DNA of 23,053 nt. Origin: Acanthaster planci (lineage: Eukaryota; Echinodermata; Asteroidea; Valvatida; Acanthasteridae). The notes beneath the pieces are model-generated. The model worked only from the letters and a program-made list of their open reading frames with translations, made no database searches and was not told the origin of the DNA. The DNA is taken from the NCBI RefSeq assembly GCF_001949145.1, contig NW_019091385.1, positions 523,796 to 546,848 of the forward strand. The letters run 5' to 3'. Below, one piece after another: positions 21,701 to 23,053 of the stretch. Every line of letters starts with the position of its first letter. The stretch's first letter is position 1. The position numbers were made by a program, and so were the translations under genes.

Positions 21701-22144
21701 CAATTAAAATCTTTTAATCAGCTGTGATTTTTTTTATTCAAATGTATTTTGGATTTAAAAAGTTATTTATTATAATTCCATTATAGTAAATAATTATATT
21801 ATAATTAAGAATTAATATTATAATTAAATGATTTATTGTAAATTCCATTCTCAAGAAGCCTTCATTTTGTTTTTAAACTGACAGAGCAGTTAGTTGTGTA
21901 AGCACTGAAATGTTTTCCCATTTTTGTCTCAGGGGAGTCTGGGGCGGGCATCAGCCGTGAGGATTTCATCGCCAACATCGCCTCCGACATCCAGGCCAAG
22001 CTCCCTCAGCAGTTTGAGCTGGACAAGATCCGCAAGAAGTACGGTCTTGAGGTCACCCCCACCACCGTGGTGCTCTTGCAAGAGTTGGAACGCTTCAACC
22101 GACTCATCGCCCGCATGCACAAGTCGCTCATCGAACTTCAGAGG
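539..22144 (+). CDS. DNAH10: Axonemal dynein heavy chain 10 (inner arm I1/f), internal part of gene, 29 exons
   Basis: Dynein heavy chains are ATP-driven minus-end motors. DNAH10 belongs to the two-headed I1/f inner arm of cilia and flagella (Chlamydomonas 1-alpha chain, DHC1). The joined exons give 2,028 codons with no stop and consistent phases, roughly the second half of a protein that is about 4,470 residues in human. Order in the fragment: AAA2 end (1-90), AAA3 (about 175-475, P-loop GDTGTSKT at 224-231, Walker B LLVFMDD at 286-292), AAA4 (about 530-810, P-loop GVGGSGKQS at 572-580), stalk and microtubule-binding tip (815-1104), AAA5 with strut (1104-1574), AAA6 (1575-1754), then the C-terminal region. 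DNAH10 rather than another paralogue is chosen from recalled human text, such as [25 protein letters not shown]-type and GYRPAA-type segments that align without gaps. The 5' half and the last roughly 230 residues lie outside the window. The paralogue call is strong but was not tested by search. Confidence 0.93.
797..1460. other. Intron, 664 bp, no internal feature
   Basis: GT-AG intron between exons 1 and 2. It contains an A-run followed by a G-run near 1058-1077, otherwise unique-looking A/T-rich sequence. Confidence 0.85.
1461..1724 (+). CDS. DNAH10: DNAH10 exon 2: AAA2-AAA3 linker region
   Basis: 88 codons, phase 0 at both ends, acceptor aatag, donor GTAAGC. It begins [12 protein letters not shown] and includes [24 protein letters not shown] and a final acidic/basic DQDKKK. 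It continues the lid of AAA2 (MVTQL...LEALYxSLGxSL in the family). The joint with the previous exon recreates the conserved NMVTQL stretch, which fixes the unusual GTGGGC donor upstream. Confidence 0.92.
1725..2213. other. Intron, 489 bp
   Basis: GT-AG intron between exons 2 and 3. It holds several cttagc/gctaagc words (about 1780-1805 and 1875) also seen at 12830-12960 and 18610-18715, and a small imperfect hairpin at 2021-2044. No gene. Confidence 0.7.
2214..2429 (+). CDS. DNAH10: DNAH10 exon 3: AAA3 with Walker A
   Basis: 72 codons, phase 0, acceptor cacctcag, donor GTAAGT. It opens [19 protein letters not shown] and carries the AAA3 nucleotide-binding loop [10 protein letters not shown] (GGC at 2361 to 2384). 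AAA3 binds and slowly hydrolyses ATP, and in dyneins it gates communication between AAA1 and the stalk. The lysine and threonine of GxTGTSKT are present, so nucleotide binding looks intact. Confidence 0.94.
2635..3052. mobile_element. MITE, PIF/Harbinger-like, 418 bp
   Basis: Terminal inverted repeats of about 45 bp lie at 2635-2679 and 3008-3052 and differ at only two positions; they begin GGG(C/A)CGGCGACCATTTAGAC. The element is flanked by TAA at 2632-2634 and TAA at 3053-3055, a 3-bp target duplication. GGG ends with a TWA duplication are typical of PIF/Harbinger elements (known for the superfamily). Subterminal taccggcctg words recur on both sides. There is no coding capacity, so it is non-autonomous. 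It lies in the intron between exons 3 and 4. Confidence 0.82.
3169..3321 (+). CDS. DNAH10: DNAH10 exon 4: AAA3 with Walker B
   Basis: 51 codons, phase 0, acceptor ttgccag, donor GTGAGA. It includes [31 protein letters not shown] and the Walker B strand [11 protein letters not shown] (from about 3286). Two acidic residues close the strand, as usual for AAA3 of axonemal dyneins. Confidence 0.94.
3322..3719. other. Intron, 398 bp, no internal feature
   Basis: GT-AG intron between exons 4 and 5. A short ctaaatcc...ggatttag inverted pair sits near 3356-3405. The frame before exon 5 is open from 3591 but shows no dynein similarity there. Confidence 0.8.
3720..3854 (+). CDS. DNAH10: DNAH10 exon 5: AAA3 core
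   Basis: 45 codons, phase 0, acceptor ccccacag. The donor is GTTCGT, which lacks the usual purine at +3. Protein: [39 protein letters not shown]. The joint with exon 6 gives [17 protein letters not shown], a highly conserved AAA3 sensor-1 region, which supports the weak donor. Confidence 0.93.
4062..4460 (+). CDS. DNAH10: DNAH10 exon 6: AAA3 second half and lid
   Basis: 133 codons, the longest exon here, phase 0, acceptor caatcag, donor GTATAC. It begins [20 protein letters not shown] and contains [20 protein letters not shown], the conserved AAA3 sensor/arginine segment, and VRWVRNE-like [17 protein letters not shown] at the end. An overlapping open frame of 141 codons in +1 is a shadow caused by high G/C at third positions. 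Confidence 0.95.
4604..4768 (+). CDS. DNAH10: DNAH10 exon 7: AAA3 lid to AAA4 approach
   Basis: 55 codons, phase 0, acceptor ccaacag, donor GTATGG. Protein [55 protein letters not shown]. The LLFGDF/Y and YEDIQDY runs are typical of the axonemal segment before AAA4. Confidence 0.94.
4769..5157. other. Intron part before the minisatellite
   Basis: 389 bases after exon 7. A/T-rich, no gene or clear repeat seen. Confidence 0.8.
5158..5361. repeat. 17-bp minisatellite, 12 units, ending at a splice acceptor
   Basis: Unit gtcaccatcttgtcttt, starts at 5158, 5175, 5192 and so on to 5345. Units 1-7 are identical. Units 8, 9 and 11 end in tta and unit 10 has tat for tgt, so the variants cluster at the exon-proximal end. 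The array is followed immediately by ttctag and exon 8 at 5368. The C/T-rich unit makes most of the pyrimidine tract of that acceptor. Confidence 0.97.
5368..5497 (+). CDS. DNAH10: DNAH10 exon 8: AAA4 start, first half of P-loop
   Basis: 43 codons plus one base, with donor GTGAGT splitting a glycine codon (G|GT). Protein [43 protein letters not shown]. It ends inside the AAA4 Walker A: GVG here, GSGKQS in the next exon. The acceptor tttctag directly abuts a 17-bp minisatellite (5158..5361), whose last unit supplies most of the pyrimidine tract. Confidence 0.94.
5640..5770 (-). mobile_element. tRNA-derived SINE copy (antisense to gene)
   Basis: On the minus strand, an A-box-like TGGTTAAGTGC (5744-5754) is followed about 40 nt later by a B-box-like GGTTTGAATCC (5693-5703). 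A body segment (5653-5679) then reads roughly CACCTTAGGAAAGAGCACTT, a degenerate form of the SINE body seen at 9574-9599. RNA polymerase III boxes at tRNA spacing plus a shared body support a SINE. Ends and target duplications are not resolved. It lies in the intron that splits the AAA4 P-loop. Confidence 0.6.
5811..6091 (+). CDS. DNAH10: DNAH10 exon 9: AAA4 P-loop completion and Walker B
   Basis: Two bases plus 93 codons, acceptor cttctcctag, donor GTGAGT. It completes [16 protein letters not shown], the AAA4 Walker A with intact lysine. Further on is [20 protein letters not shown], the Walker B strand followed by the conserved [11 protein letters not shown] helix. AAA4 binds nucleotide in most dyneins, and the motifs here look functional. 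Confidence 0.95.
6092..7021. other. Intron, 930 bp, no internal feature
   Basis: GT-AG intron between exons 9 and 10. It has a C-run/A-run near 6132-6150 and a G-rich stretch near 6640-6672. Frames of 67-89 codons occur but resemble nothing known. Family alignment shows no missing exon. Confidence 0.8.
7022..7264 (+). CDS. DNAH10: DNAH10 exon 10: AAA4 sensor region
   Basis: 81 codons, phase 0, acceptor caatcacag, donor GTAAGT. Protein begins [20 protein letters not shown] and contains [39 protein letters not shown], the conserved AAA4 sensor-1 loop (MSPVGDxLRxRxRxFP) and the IDWFxxWP motif. The preceding frame is open for 35 codons, but that stretch has no family similarity and is intronic. 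Confidence 0.95.
7265..7631. other. Intron part, purine-rich
   Basis: After exon 10; includes a purine-rich tract at about 7455-7500 (acacacac, then gaagaaaaaaaag). No gene. Confidence 0.75.
7632..7743. repeat. 112-bp segment bounded by a perfect 12-bp inverted repeat
   Basis: CAATTGGCACAG at 7632-7643 and CTGTGCCAATTG at 7732-7743 are exact reverse complements. Inside, cagtgt/acactg words form a second inverted pair. It could be a small fold-back element. No convincing target duplication was found. It ends 39 bp before the acceptor of exon 11. Confidence 0.6.
7783..7980 (+). CDS. DNAH10: DNAH10 exon 11: end of AAA4 leading into stalk
   Basis: 66 codons, phase 0, acceptor gaacag, donor GTAGAC. 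Protein [57 protein letters not shown]. The [21 protein letters not shown] run is the usual last element of AAA4 before coiled coil 1 of the stalk. Confidence 0.95.
8191..8424 (+). CDS. DNAH10: DNAH10 exon 12: stalk coiled coil 1
   Basis: 78 codons, phase 0, acceptor catttcag, donor GTCTGT (weak, +3 is C). It begins [20 protein letters not shown] and shows heptad-like leucine/alanine spacing with many Glu and Lys residues throughout, ending [12 protein letters not shown]. This is the ascending helix of the microtubule-binding stalk. Confidence 0.94.
8425..9322. other. Intron, 898 bp, with a chance-length open frame
   Basis: GT-AG intron between exons 12 and 13. It carries a 152-codon open frame (8763-9221, +) with no recognisable family, no low-complexity and no transposase or integrase motif. 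Its length is within chance expectation for this much sequence, so it is not called a gene. Confidence 0.75.
9323..9420 (+). CDS. DNAH10: DNAH10 exon 13: stalk coiled coil 1, distal part
   Basis: 32 codons plus two bases, acceptor catttcag, donor GTAGGA, splitting an arginine codon (AG|G). Protein [33 protein letters not shown]. The final [13 protein letters not shown] is diagnostic of the end of CC1 just below the microtubule-binding domain. Too short to stand out as an open frame on its own. Confidence 0.93.
9515..9640 (+). mobile_element. tRNA-derived SINE copy (sense)
   Basis: A B-box-like GCTTTGAATCC (9544-9554) is followed by the body motif TGTCCTTGGGCAAGCCACTT (9574-9593) and a T/C-rich stretch with a duplicated ctttacctct. 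This B-box then TGTCCTTGGGCAAG...CACTTTACC arrangement is common in tRNA-derived SINEs of marine animals (from recall). The 5' head is degenerate, the 3' end unclear. Confidence 0.65.
9807..9972 (+). CDS. DNAH10: DNAH10 exon 14: microtubule-binding domain, first part
   Basis: One base plus 55 codons, acceptor ggttcag after a run of T, donor GTCAGA. Protein begins [20 protein letters not shown], then [21 protein letters not shown]. The AKPPxxVxxVxECI motif is the conserved start of the stalk tip (H1/H2 region) that contacts the microtubule. Confidence 0.95.
9973..10356. other. Intron, 384 bp, no clear feature
   Basis: GT-AG intron between the two microtubule-binding-domain exons. No gene. The segment near 10180-10270 has a repeat-like feel but no second copy in this window. 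Confidence 0.75.
10357..10509 (+). CDS. DNAH10: DNAH10 exon 15: microtubule-binding domain, second part
   Basis: 51 codons, phase 0, acceptor ttcacag, donor GTATTA. Protein [51 protein letters not shown]. The SxAGxGLxKFVxAVMGYxxVxxxxKPKRE run is the classic end of the MTBD and return into coiled coil 2. Confidence 0.95.
10625..10710 (-). mobile_element. tRNA-derived SINE fragment (antisense)
   Basis: Minus strand: B-box GGTTCGAATCT (10686-10696), then the body motif TGTCCTTAGGCAATCCACTT (within 10642-10670). It matches the 9515 copy at all but a few bases in the body. The head with the A-box is missing, replaced within about 35 bp by the pyrimidine tract of exon 16. Confidence 0.62.
10745..10962 (+). 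CDS. DNAH10: DNAH10 exon 16: stalk coiled coil 2
   Basis: 72 codons plus two bases, acceptor cctcctcag, donor GTCAGA, splitting an arginine codon (AG|A). Protein [20 protein letters not shown], then a Glu/Gln-rich helix ending [15 protein letters not shown]. The LIxGLxxExxRW motif across the junction marks the base of CC2 and the start of AAA5. A SINE fragment in antisense ends about 50 bp before the acceptor. Confidence 0.95.
10963..11478. other. Intron, 516 bp, no internal feature
   Basis: GT-AG intron between exons 16 and 17, at the CC2/AAA5 boundary. Nothing identified. Confidence 0.8.
11479..11700 (+). CDS. DNAH10: DNAH10 exon 17: AAA5 start
   Basis: One base, 73 codons and two bases, acceptor cctctcag, donor GTAGGT. 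Protein [60 protein letters not shown]. GDCLxxxAFLSYxGAF replaces the P-loop in AAA5, which does not hydrolyse ATP in this family. Confidence 0.95.
11701..12044. other. Intron, 344 bp, no internal feature
   Basis: GT-AG intron between exons 17 and 18. A/T-rich, no gene or repeat seen. Confidence 0.8.
12045..12192 (+). CDS. DNAH10: DNAH10 exon 18: AAA5 core
   Basis: One base plus 49 codons, acceptor tcctcag, donor GTACCA. Protein [40 protein letters not shown]. GLPxDxLSxxNGIxxxxxxRxPLxIDPQxQAxxWI is a dynein-wide AAA5 signature. This segment appears identical or nearly so to recalled vertebrate DNAH10. Confidence 0.96.
12418..12512. repeat. Nested inverted repeats, about 95 bp, fold-back like
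   Basis: Outer arms cttggctatg (12418-12427) and catagccaag (12503-12512) are exact reverse complements. Inside, ctatggaac pairs with gtttcccatag with one bulge, and acagc/gctgt forms the tip. Looks like a small fold-back element in the intron 12193-12603, whose remaining sequence holds nothing else recognisable. Confidence 0.55.
12604..12739 (+). CDS. DNAH10: DNAH10 exon 19: AAA5 core
   Basis: 45 codons plus one base, acceptor gtcaacag, donor GTATGA, splitting a glycine codon. Protein [45 protein letters not shown]. The P(F/V)L(F/L)xxVxExxDPxxxxVL segment is the AAA5 Walker-B-like strand and following helix. Confidence 0.95.
13108..13192. repeat. Intronic hairpin, arms about 34 bp, loop about 17 nt
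   Basis: Arm 13108-13141 begins gccatcttgcagg and ends tttgttccacagg; arm 13159-13192 begins cctgtggaacaaaag and ends cctgcaagatggc. They pair over most of their length with a few internal mismatches. It could be a tiny MITE or a pre-miRNA-like stem. It sits in the intron 12740-13283, which also contains gttaagca/cttagc words but no gene. Confidence 0.7.
13284..13438 (+). CDS. DNAH10: DNAH10 exon 20: AAA5 core
   Basis: Two bases plus 51 codons, acceptor aatttag, donor GTATGA. Protein after the split glycine: [51 protein letters not shown]. FRLYxxTKLxNPxYxP and INxxVT are AAA5 hallmarks. A second AG nine bases downstream (start at 13293) keeps frame, but the first acceptor gives the length matching recalled human DNAH10. 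Confidence 0.94.
13751..13882. mobile_element. Fold-back/MITE-like element, 38-bp inverted arms
   Basis: Arm 13751-13788 (begins tgtttatttcacacagatct) and the reverse complement of 13845-13882 (begins tgtttgtttcacatggatct) agree at about 33 of 38 positions. The 56-bp spacer contains a further ggttacagacacc/ggtgtgaacc pair. No clear target duplication. The rest of the intron 13439-14184 holds no gene. Confidence 0.65.
14185..14403 (+). CDS. DNAH10: DNAH10 exon 21: AAA5 strut (buttress) coiled coil
   Basis: 73 codons, phase 0, acceptor catccag, donor GTGAGA. Protein [60 protein letters not shown]. In dyneins this is the antiparallel strut that leaves AAA5 and supports the stalk; the LLxxLxxxxGNxLDxxxL turn is visible. 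Rich in Glu, Arg and Leu, as expected for coiled coil. Confidence 0.95.
14404..14829. other. Intron, 426 bp, no internal feature
   Basis: GT-AG intron inside the strut coding region, between exons 21 and 22. A/T-rich; nothing identified. Confidence 0.8.
14830..15103 (+). CDS. DNAH10: DNAH10 exon 22: strut return and AAA5 lid
   Basis: 91 codons plus one base, acceptor tctcctag, donor GTAACC, splitting a glycine codon. Protein [60 protein letters not shown]. YRPxAxRGxxLFFxxxxMxxxxxMYQYSLxxFLxxF is conserved in all axonemal heavy chains. Confidence 0.95.
15104..15779. other. Intron, 676 bp, with one small hairpin
   Basis: GT-AG intron between exons 22 and 23. acacatcag (15251-15259) and ctgatgtgt (15275-15283) form a 9-bp stem with a 15-nt loop. 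No gene. Confidence 0.75.
15780..16036 (+). CDS. DNAH10: DNAH10 exon 23: AAA5-AAA6 transition
   Basis: Two bases plus 85 codons, acceptor ttccaccag, donor GTAAGA. Protein [40 protein letters not shown], then [20 protein letters not shown]. LFExHKLxFSFxMTxxI is the family signature. The following loop (SRRSRPHM) is variable between orthologues. Confidence 0.95.
16095..16232 (-). mobile_element. tRNA-derived SINE copy (antisense), most complete head
   Basis: Minus strand: A-box-like TGGTTAAGAAATGG (16201-16214), B-box-like GGTTGGAATCC (16157-16167), body TGTCTCTTTGGGTAAGTCACTT (16112-16139 region). Same order and spacing as the copy at 5640-5770. It lies in the intron 16037-16453, which holds nothing else. 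Confidence 0.62.
16454..16792 (+). CDS. DNAH10: DNAH10 exon 24: AAA6 first half
   Basis: 113 codons, phase 0, acceptor gcgcacag, donor GTAAGA. Protein [40 protein letters not shown], then [20 protein letters not shown] and [12 protein letters not shown]. The TPxSPIxFILSPGxDP and GxGQGQxK motifs define AAA6 (the Dynein_heavy D6 region). AAA6 has no catalytic site. Confidence 0.96.
16793..17425. other. Intron, 633 bp, no internal feature
   Basis: GT-AG intron splitting AAA6 between exons 24 and 25. No gene, no clear repeat. Confidence 0.8.
17426..17626 (+). CDS. DNAH10: DNAH10 exon 25: AAA6 second half
   Basis: 67 codons, phase 0, acceptor tccctag, donor GTAAGT. Protein [60 protein letters not shown]. 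The GxWxxLQNCHL and FRLWLTxxPxxxFPxxxLQ runs are the strongest dynein signatures in the window. Confidence 0.96.
17960..18065 (+). mobile_element. Possible degenerate SINE copy (sense)
   Basis: B-box-like GGTTCACGTCC (18001-18011) followed after about 30 nt by tgactctgtgaaagcgtcat (18041-18060), a distant match to the body motif of the other copies; a weak A-box-like tgggacaagca lies at about 17965. A separate antisense B-box word, ggattcgaacc, lies at 18108-18118. Weak, reported because order and spacing fit. Confidence 0.35.
18216..18521 (+). CDS. DNAH10: DNAH10 exon 26: post-AAA6 region
   Basis: 102 codons, phase 0, acceptor ctccccag, donor GTACAG. Protein [72 protein letters not shown]. 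EPPxGLxxNL, FHxxxQERRKFGxxGWN and YDFNxSD are pan-dynein motifs of the AAA6 lid. Confidence 0.96.
18782..18953 (+). CDS. DNAH10: DNAH10 exon 27: post-AAA6 region
   Basis: 57 codons plus one base, acceptor cttcccag, donor GTACGT. Protein [57 protein letters not shown]. YGGRxxDxFDRRxLxxYMxEYxGDF is conserved. The KEVDY segment carries two cysteines not in the recalled human sequence, a variable surface loop. Confidence 0.94.
18954..20066. other. Long intron, first part, no gene
   Basis: First 1.1 kb of the 1,992-bp intron between exons 27 and 28. It contains an isolated B-box-like ggttcgaactc near 19024 and a run of about 18 T near 19836, otherwise unremarkable A/T-rich sequence. Confidence 0.75.
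20067..20448. mobile_element. Fold-back MITE, about 382 bp, with an 80-bp hairpin
   Basis: Ends TTACCGCAAATGGGTCA (from 20067) and TGACCCATTAGCGGTAA (to 20448) are near-perfect inverted repeats. Inside, 20252-20331 pairs with 20343-20424 over about 80 bp with few mismatches around an 11-nt loop. The word gggagacat occurs seven times (20087, 20357, 20390, 20409 forward; 20259, 20277, 20310 reverse). The target duplication is not certain. No coding capacity. Superfamily unknown. Confidence 0.78.
20449..20945. other. Long intron, last part, no gene
   Basis: Between the fold-back element and exon 28. Begins with a taa/att microsatellite-like stretch; no gene. The open frame leading into exon 28 from 20855 is intronic up to 20945. 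Confidence 0.75.
20946..21077 (+). CDS. DNAH10: DNAH10 exon 28: AAA6 lid to C-terminal domain
   Basis: Two bases, 43 codons and one base, acceptor cttacag, donor GTAAGA. It completes Gln (C|AG) and then reads [40 protein letters not shown]. LPxxxxPExFGLHPNAxI is dynein-wide, while the precise TQAARDMW...LLELQPQTG text points to DNAH10. The upstream intron is the longest here (1,992 bp), yet no family residues are missing across it. Confidence 0.95.
21078..21932. other. Intron, 855 bp, with AT-rich tract
   Basis: GT-AG intron between exons 28 and 29. It has a CG-dinucleotide-rich patch at about 21230-21335, a 10-bp hairpin atttcattac/gtaatgaaat (21440-21449, 21464-21473), and an almost pure A/T tract with imperfect palindromes at about 21755-21850. 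No gene. Confidence 0.75.
21933..22144 (+). CDS. DNAH10: DNAH10 exon 29: start of C-terminal domain (last exon in window)
   Basis: Two bases plus 70 codons, acceptor tgtctcag, donor GTAAGT after CAG AGG. Protein [70 protein letters not shown]. VLLQExERFNxLxxxMxxSLxxLxR begins the dynein C-terminal domain. The expected next residues (human ALAGEVGMS) are not found before 23053, so the next exon lies beyond the window. Confidence 0.95.
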
Positions 22145-22270
22145 GTAAGTCACGTCCCCGACTTCTTTTTTTGGGGGGGGTGGTTGTTGTTGTAGGTAAT
22201 ATTTCAGAAGTTCAAGGTTCTGCCTGATCTTCCGTGGTTTTTATGAGAAATCAAAGGATCCACCAACATG

Positions 22271-22345
22271 AGGCTTGGTTGCTCAGTCAGTAGAGAGCTG
22301 GTACAGCATCCCAGAGGTCACAGGTCAAATCCTGATCCTGTGAAT
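22271..22345 (+). mobile_element. tRNA-like SINE head, second type
   Basis: Reads TGGTTGCTCAGTCAGTAGAG (22276-22295), a good A-box/D-arm, then ctggt...cccag like an anticodon stem, and GGTCAAATCC (22323-22332) as B-box with a cagg/cctg T-stem. The acceptor stem does not pair and no CCA-proximal structure is seen, so it is not a functional tRNA. It is more likely the head of a tRNA-derived SINE; its body (from about 22346) lacks the TTGGGCAAG motif of the other family. Confidence 0.6.
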
Positions 22346-23053
22346 TTTCTCAACCTCGTCCCGAGTGGTTACTTTATTCCCAGCATAGCTTCCATATAGT
22401 AACCTCTGGAAAGGAAAACTTCTCCCTGTATCCCGACATTACCAGCACACTGTCGTAAAAGTTGGTACTAATCCTGCCCTAACTTACTCTTTATAATGGG
22501 TTTTGCGGTTTTTGTCTTAAAAAACGAGAGCTGGGGGTTGGGTTGCAGGCTGCCTTGGGCAGTAACCCACGTTATTTGCGGTCAGGTAATCGCCACAGTT
22601 GATTGGTTAACAAAGTGAAATGGGTATAGCAGCAGTGACCGGTCAACACAGAATGTTGTAAAGTCATTTCCATAGGATTGACGCAGCGTTTCCTGGGGGC
22701 GGGCCTTAGACTAAAGTAATGTTGGAAAGCACTGTTGCCAATAATTTATTTTTCTCATTTACACAAATCCTGAGGGGGTAGGGTATGTATCTCCCCACCT
22801 TTGGTGGTGGGAGGATGGGCCGTGGAATCATCCCACACTTTTTTTGTGATGAGCAAAAAAGTTGATTTGTAAATTGATTTTAATATGCTATTCTGAGTTT
22901 GACGATTTTATGTACAATGTTTATAATGAACATTGCCCCATAGTACATGGTGTGGCGTTGATTTATAATATATACTCTTTTCAAGACATGGTCACTTTTC
23001 CTGTATAAACTGCTTTCCCTGTTGTCTTTGGCAGCCATTTCATAGCACACATC
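22346..23053. other. Partial intron to window end
   Basis: After the SINE-like head. No exon matching the expected next DNAH10 residues was found on the + strand. The ttggcag near 23034 looks like an acceptor, but the following bases do not encode dynein. Nothing else identified. Confidence 0.75.

Noticed and set aside
21755-21850. AT-rich palindromic tract as an origin or matrix attachment site
   Set aside because: Low-complexity A/T sequence makes imperfect palindromes by chance; no specific motif supports a function.
539-22144. Pseudogene or frameshifted copy of a dynein heavy chain
   Set aside because: All 29 exons join in phase with no internal stop, GT-AG borders are intact and catalytic motifs are preserved.
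22271-22345. Functional tRNA gene
   Set aside because: The acceptor stem does not pair, the residue before the supposed anticodon is not T, and the B-box departs from consensus.
23030-23053. Possible next DNAH10 exon after ttggcag
   Set aside because: The following codons do not match the expected ALAGEVG-like sequence, and no downstream context is available.

Overview
This is a eukaryotic genomic window carrying a 29-exon internal segment of one axonemal dynein heavy chain gene on the + strand. I identify it as DNAH10, a heavy chain of the two-headed inner-arm dynein I1/f. Joining the exons at GT-AG boundaries gives 2,028 uninterrupted codons (539..22144). The conceptual protein runs from the end of AAA2 through AAA3, AAA4, the stalk and microtubule-binding domain, AAA5 with its strut, and AAA6, into the start of the C-terminal domain. 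The gene continues past both edges: no start codon, promoter, stop codon or polyA region is in view. No other protein-coding gene, and no prokaryotic or viral coding region, was found.

The organism is a metazoan with motile cilia. Introns are mostly 150 to 900 bp (one of about 2 kb), coding exons are markedly richer in G/C at third positions than the introns, and the introns hold small non-autonomous repeats. Protein similarity to vertebrate DNAH10 is very high by recall. A marine invertebrate deuterostome such as an echinoderm fits, but that is an impression and not proven.

Layout: 1..142 is a 33-bp palindromic tandem repeat inside the incoming intron. 539..4768 holds AAA2-end, AAA3 and the approach to AAA4. 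The intron at 2430..3168 carries a 418-bp MITE with PIF/Harbinger-like ends. 5158..5361 is a 17-bp minisatellite that runs straight into the splice acceptor of the exon beginning the AAA4 P-loop. 5368..7980 is AAA4. 8191..10962 is the stalk (coiled coil 1, microtubule-binding tip, coiled coil 2). 11479..16036 is AAA5, the strut and its lid. 16454..17626 is AAA6, and 18216..22144 is the region after AAA6 leading into the C-terminal domain.

Besides the gene, the window is informative for repeats. There are four or five copies of what looks like one tRNA-derived SINE family (both orientations), a second tRNA-like SINE head, several fold-back elements, and one 80-bp intronic hairpin at 20252..20424. 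I see no evidence for an undescribed biological system. The most interesting items are the repeats that touch splice sites and the long intronic hairpins.
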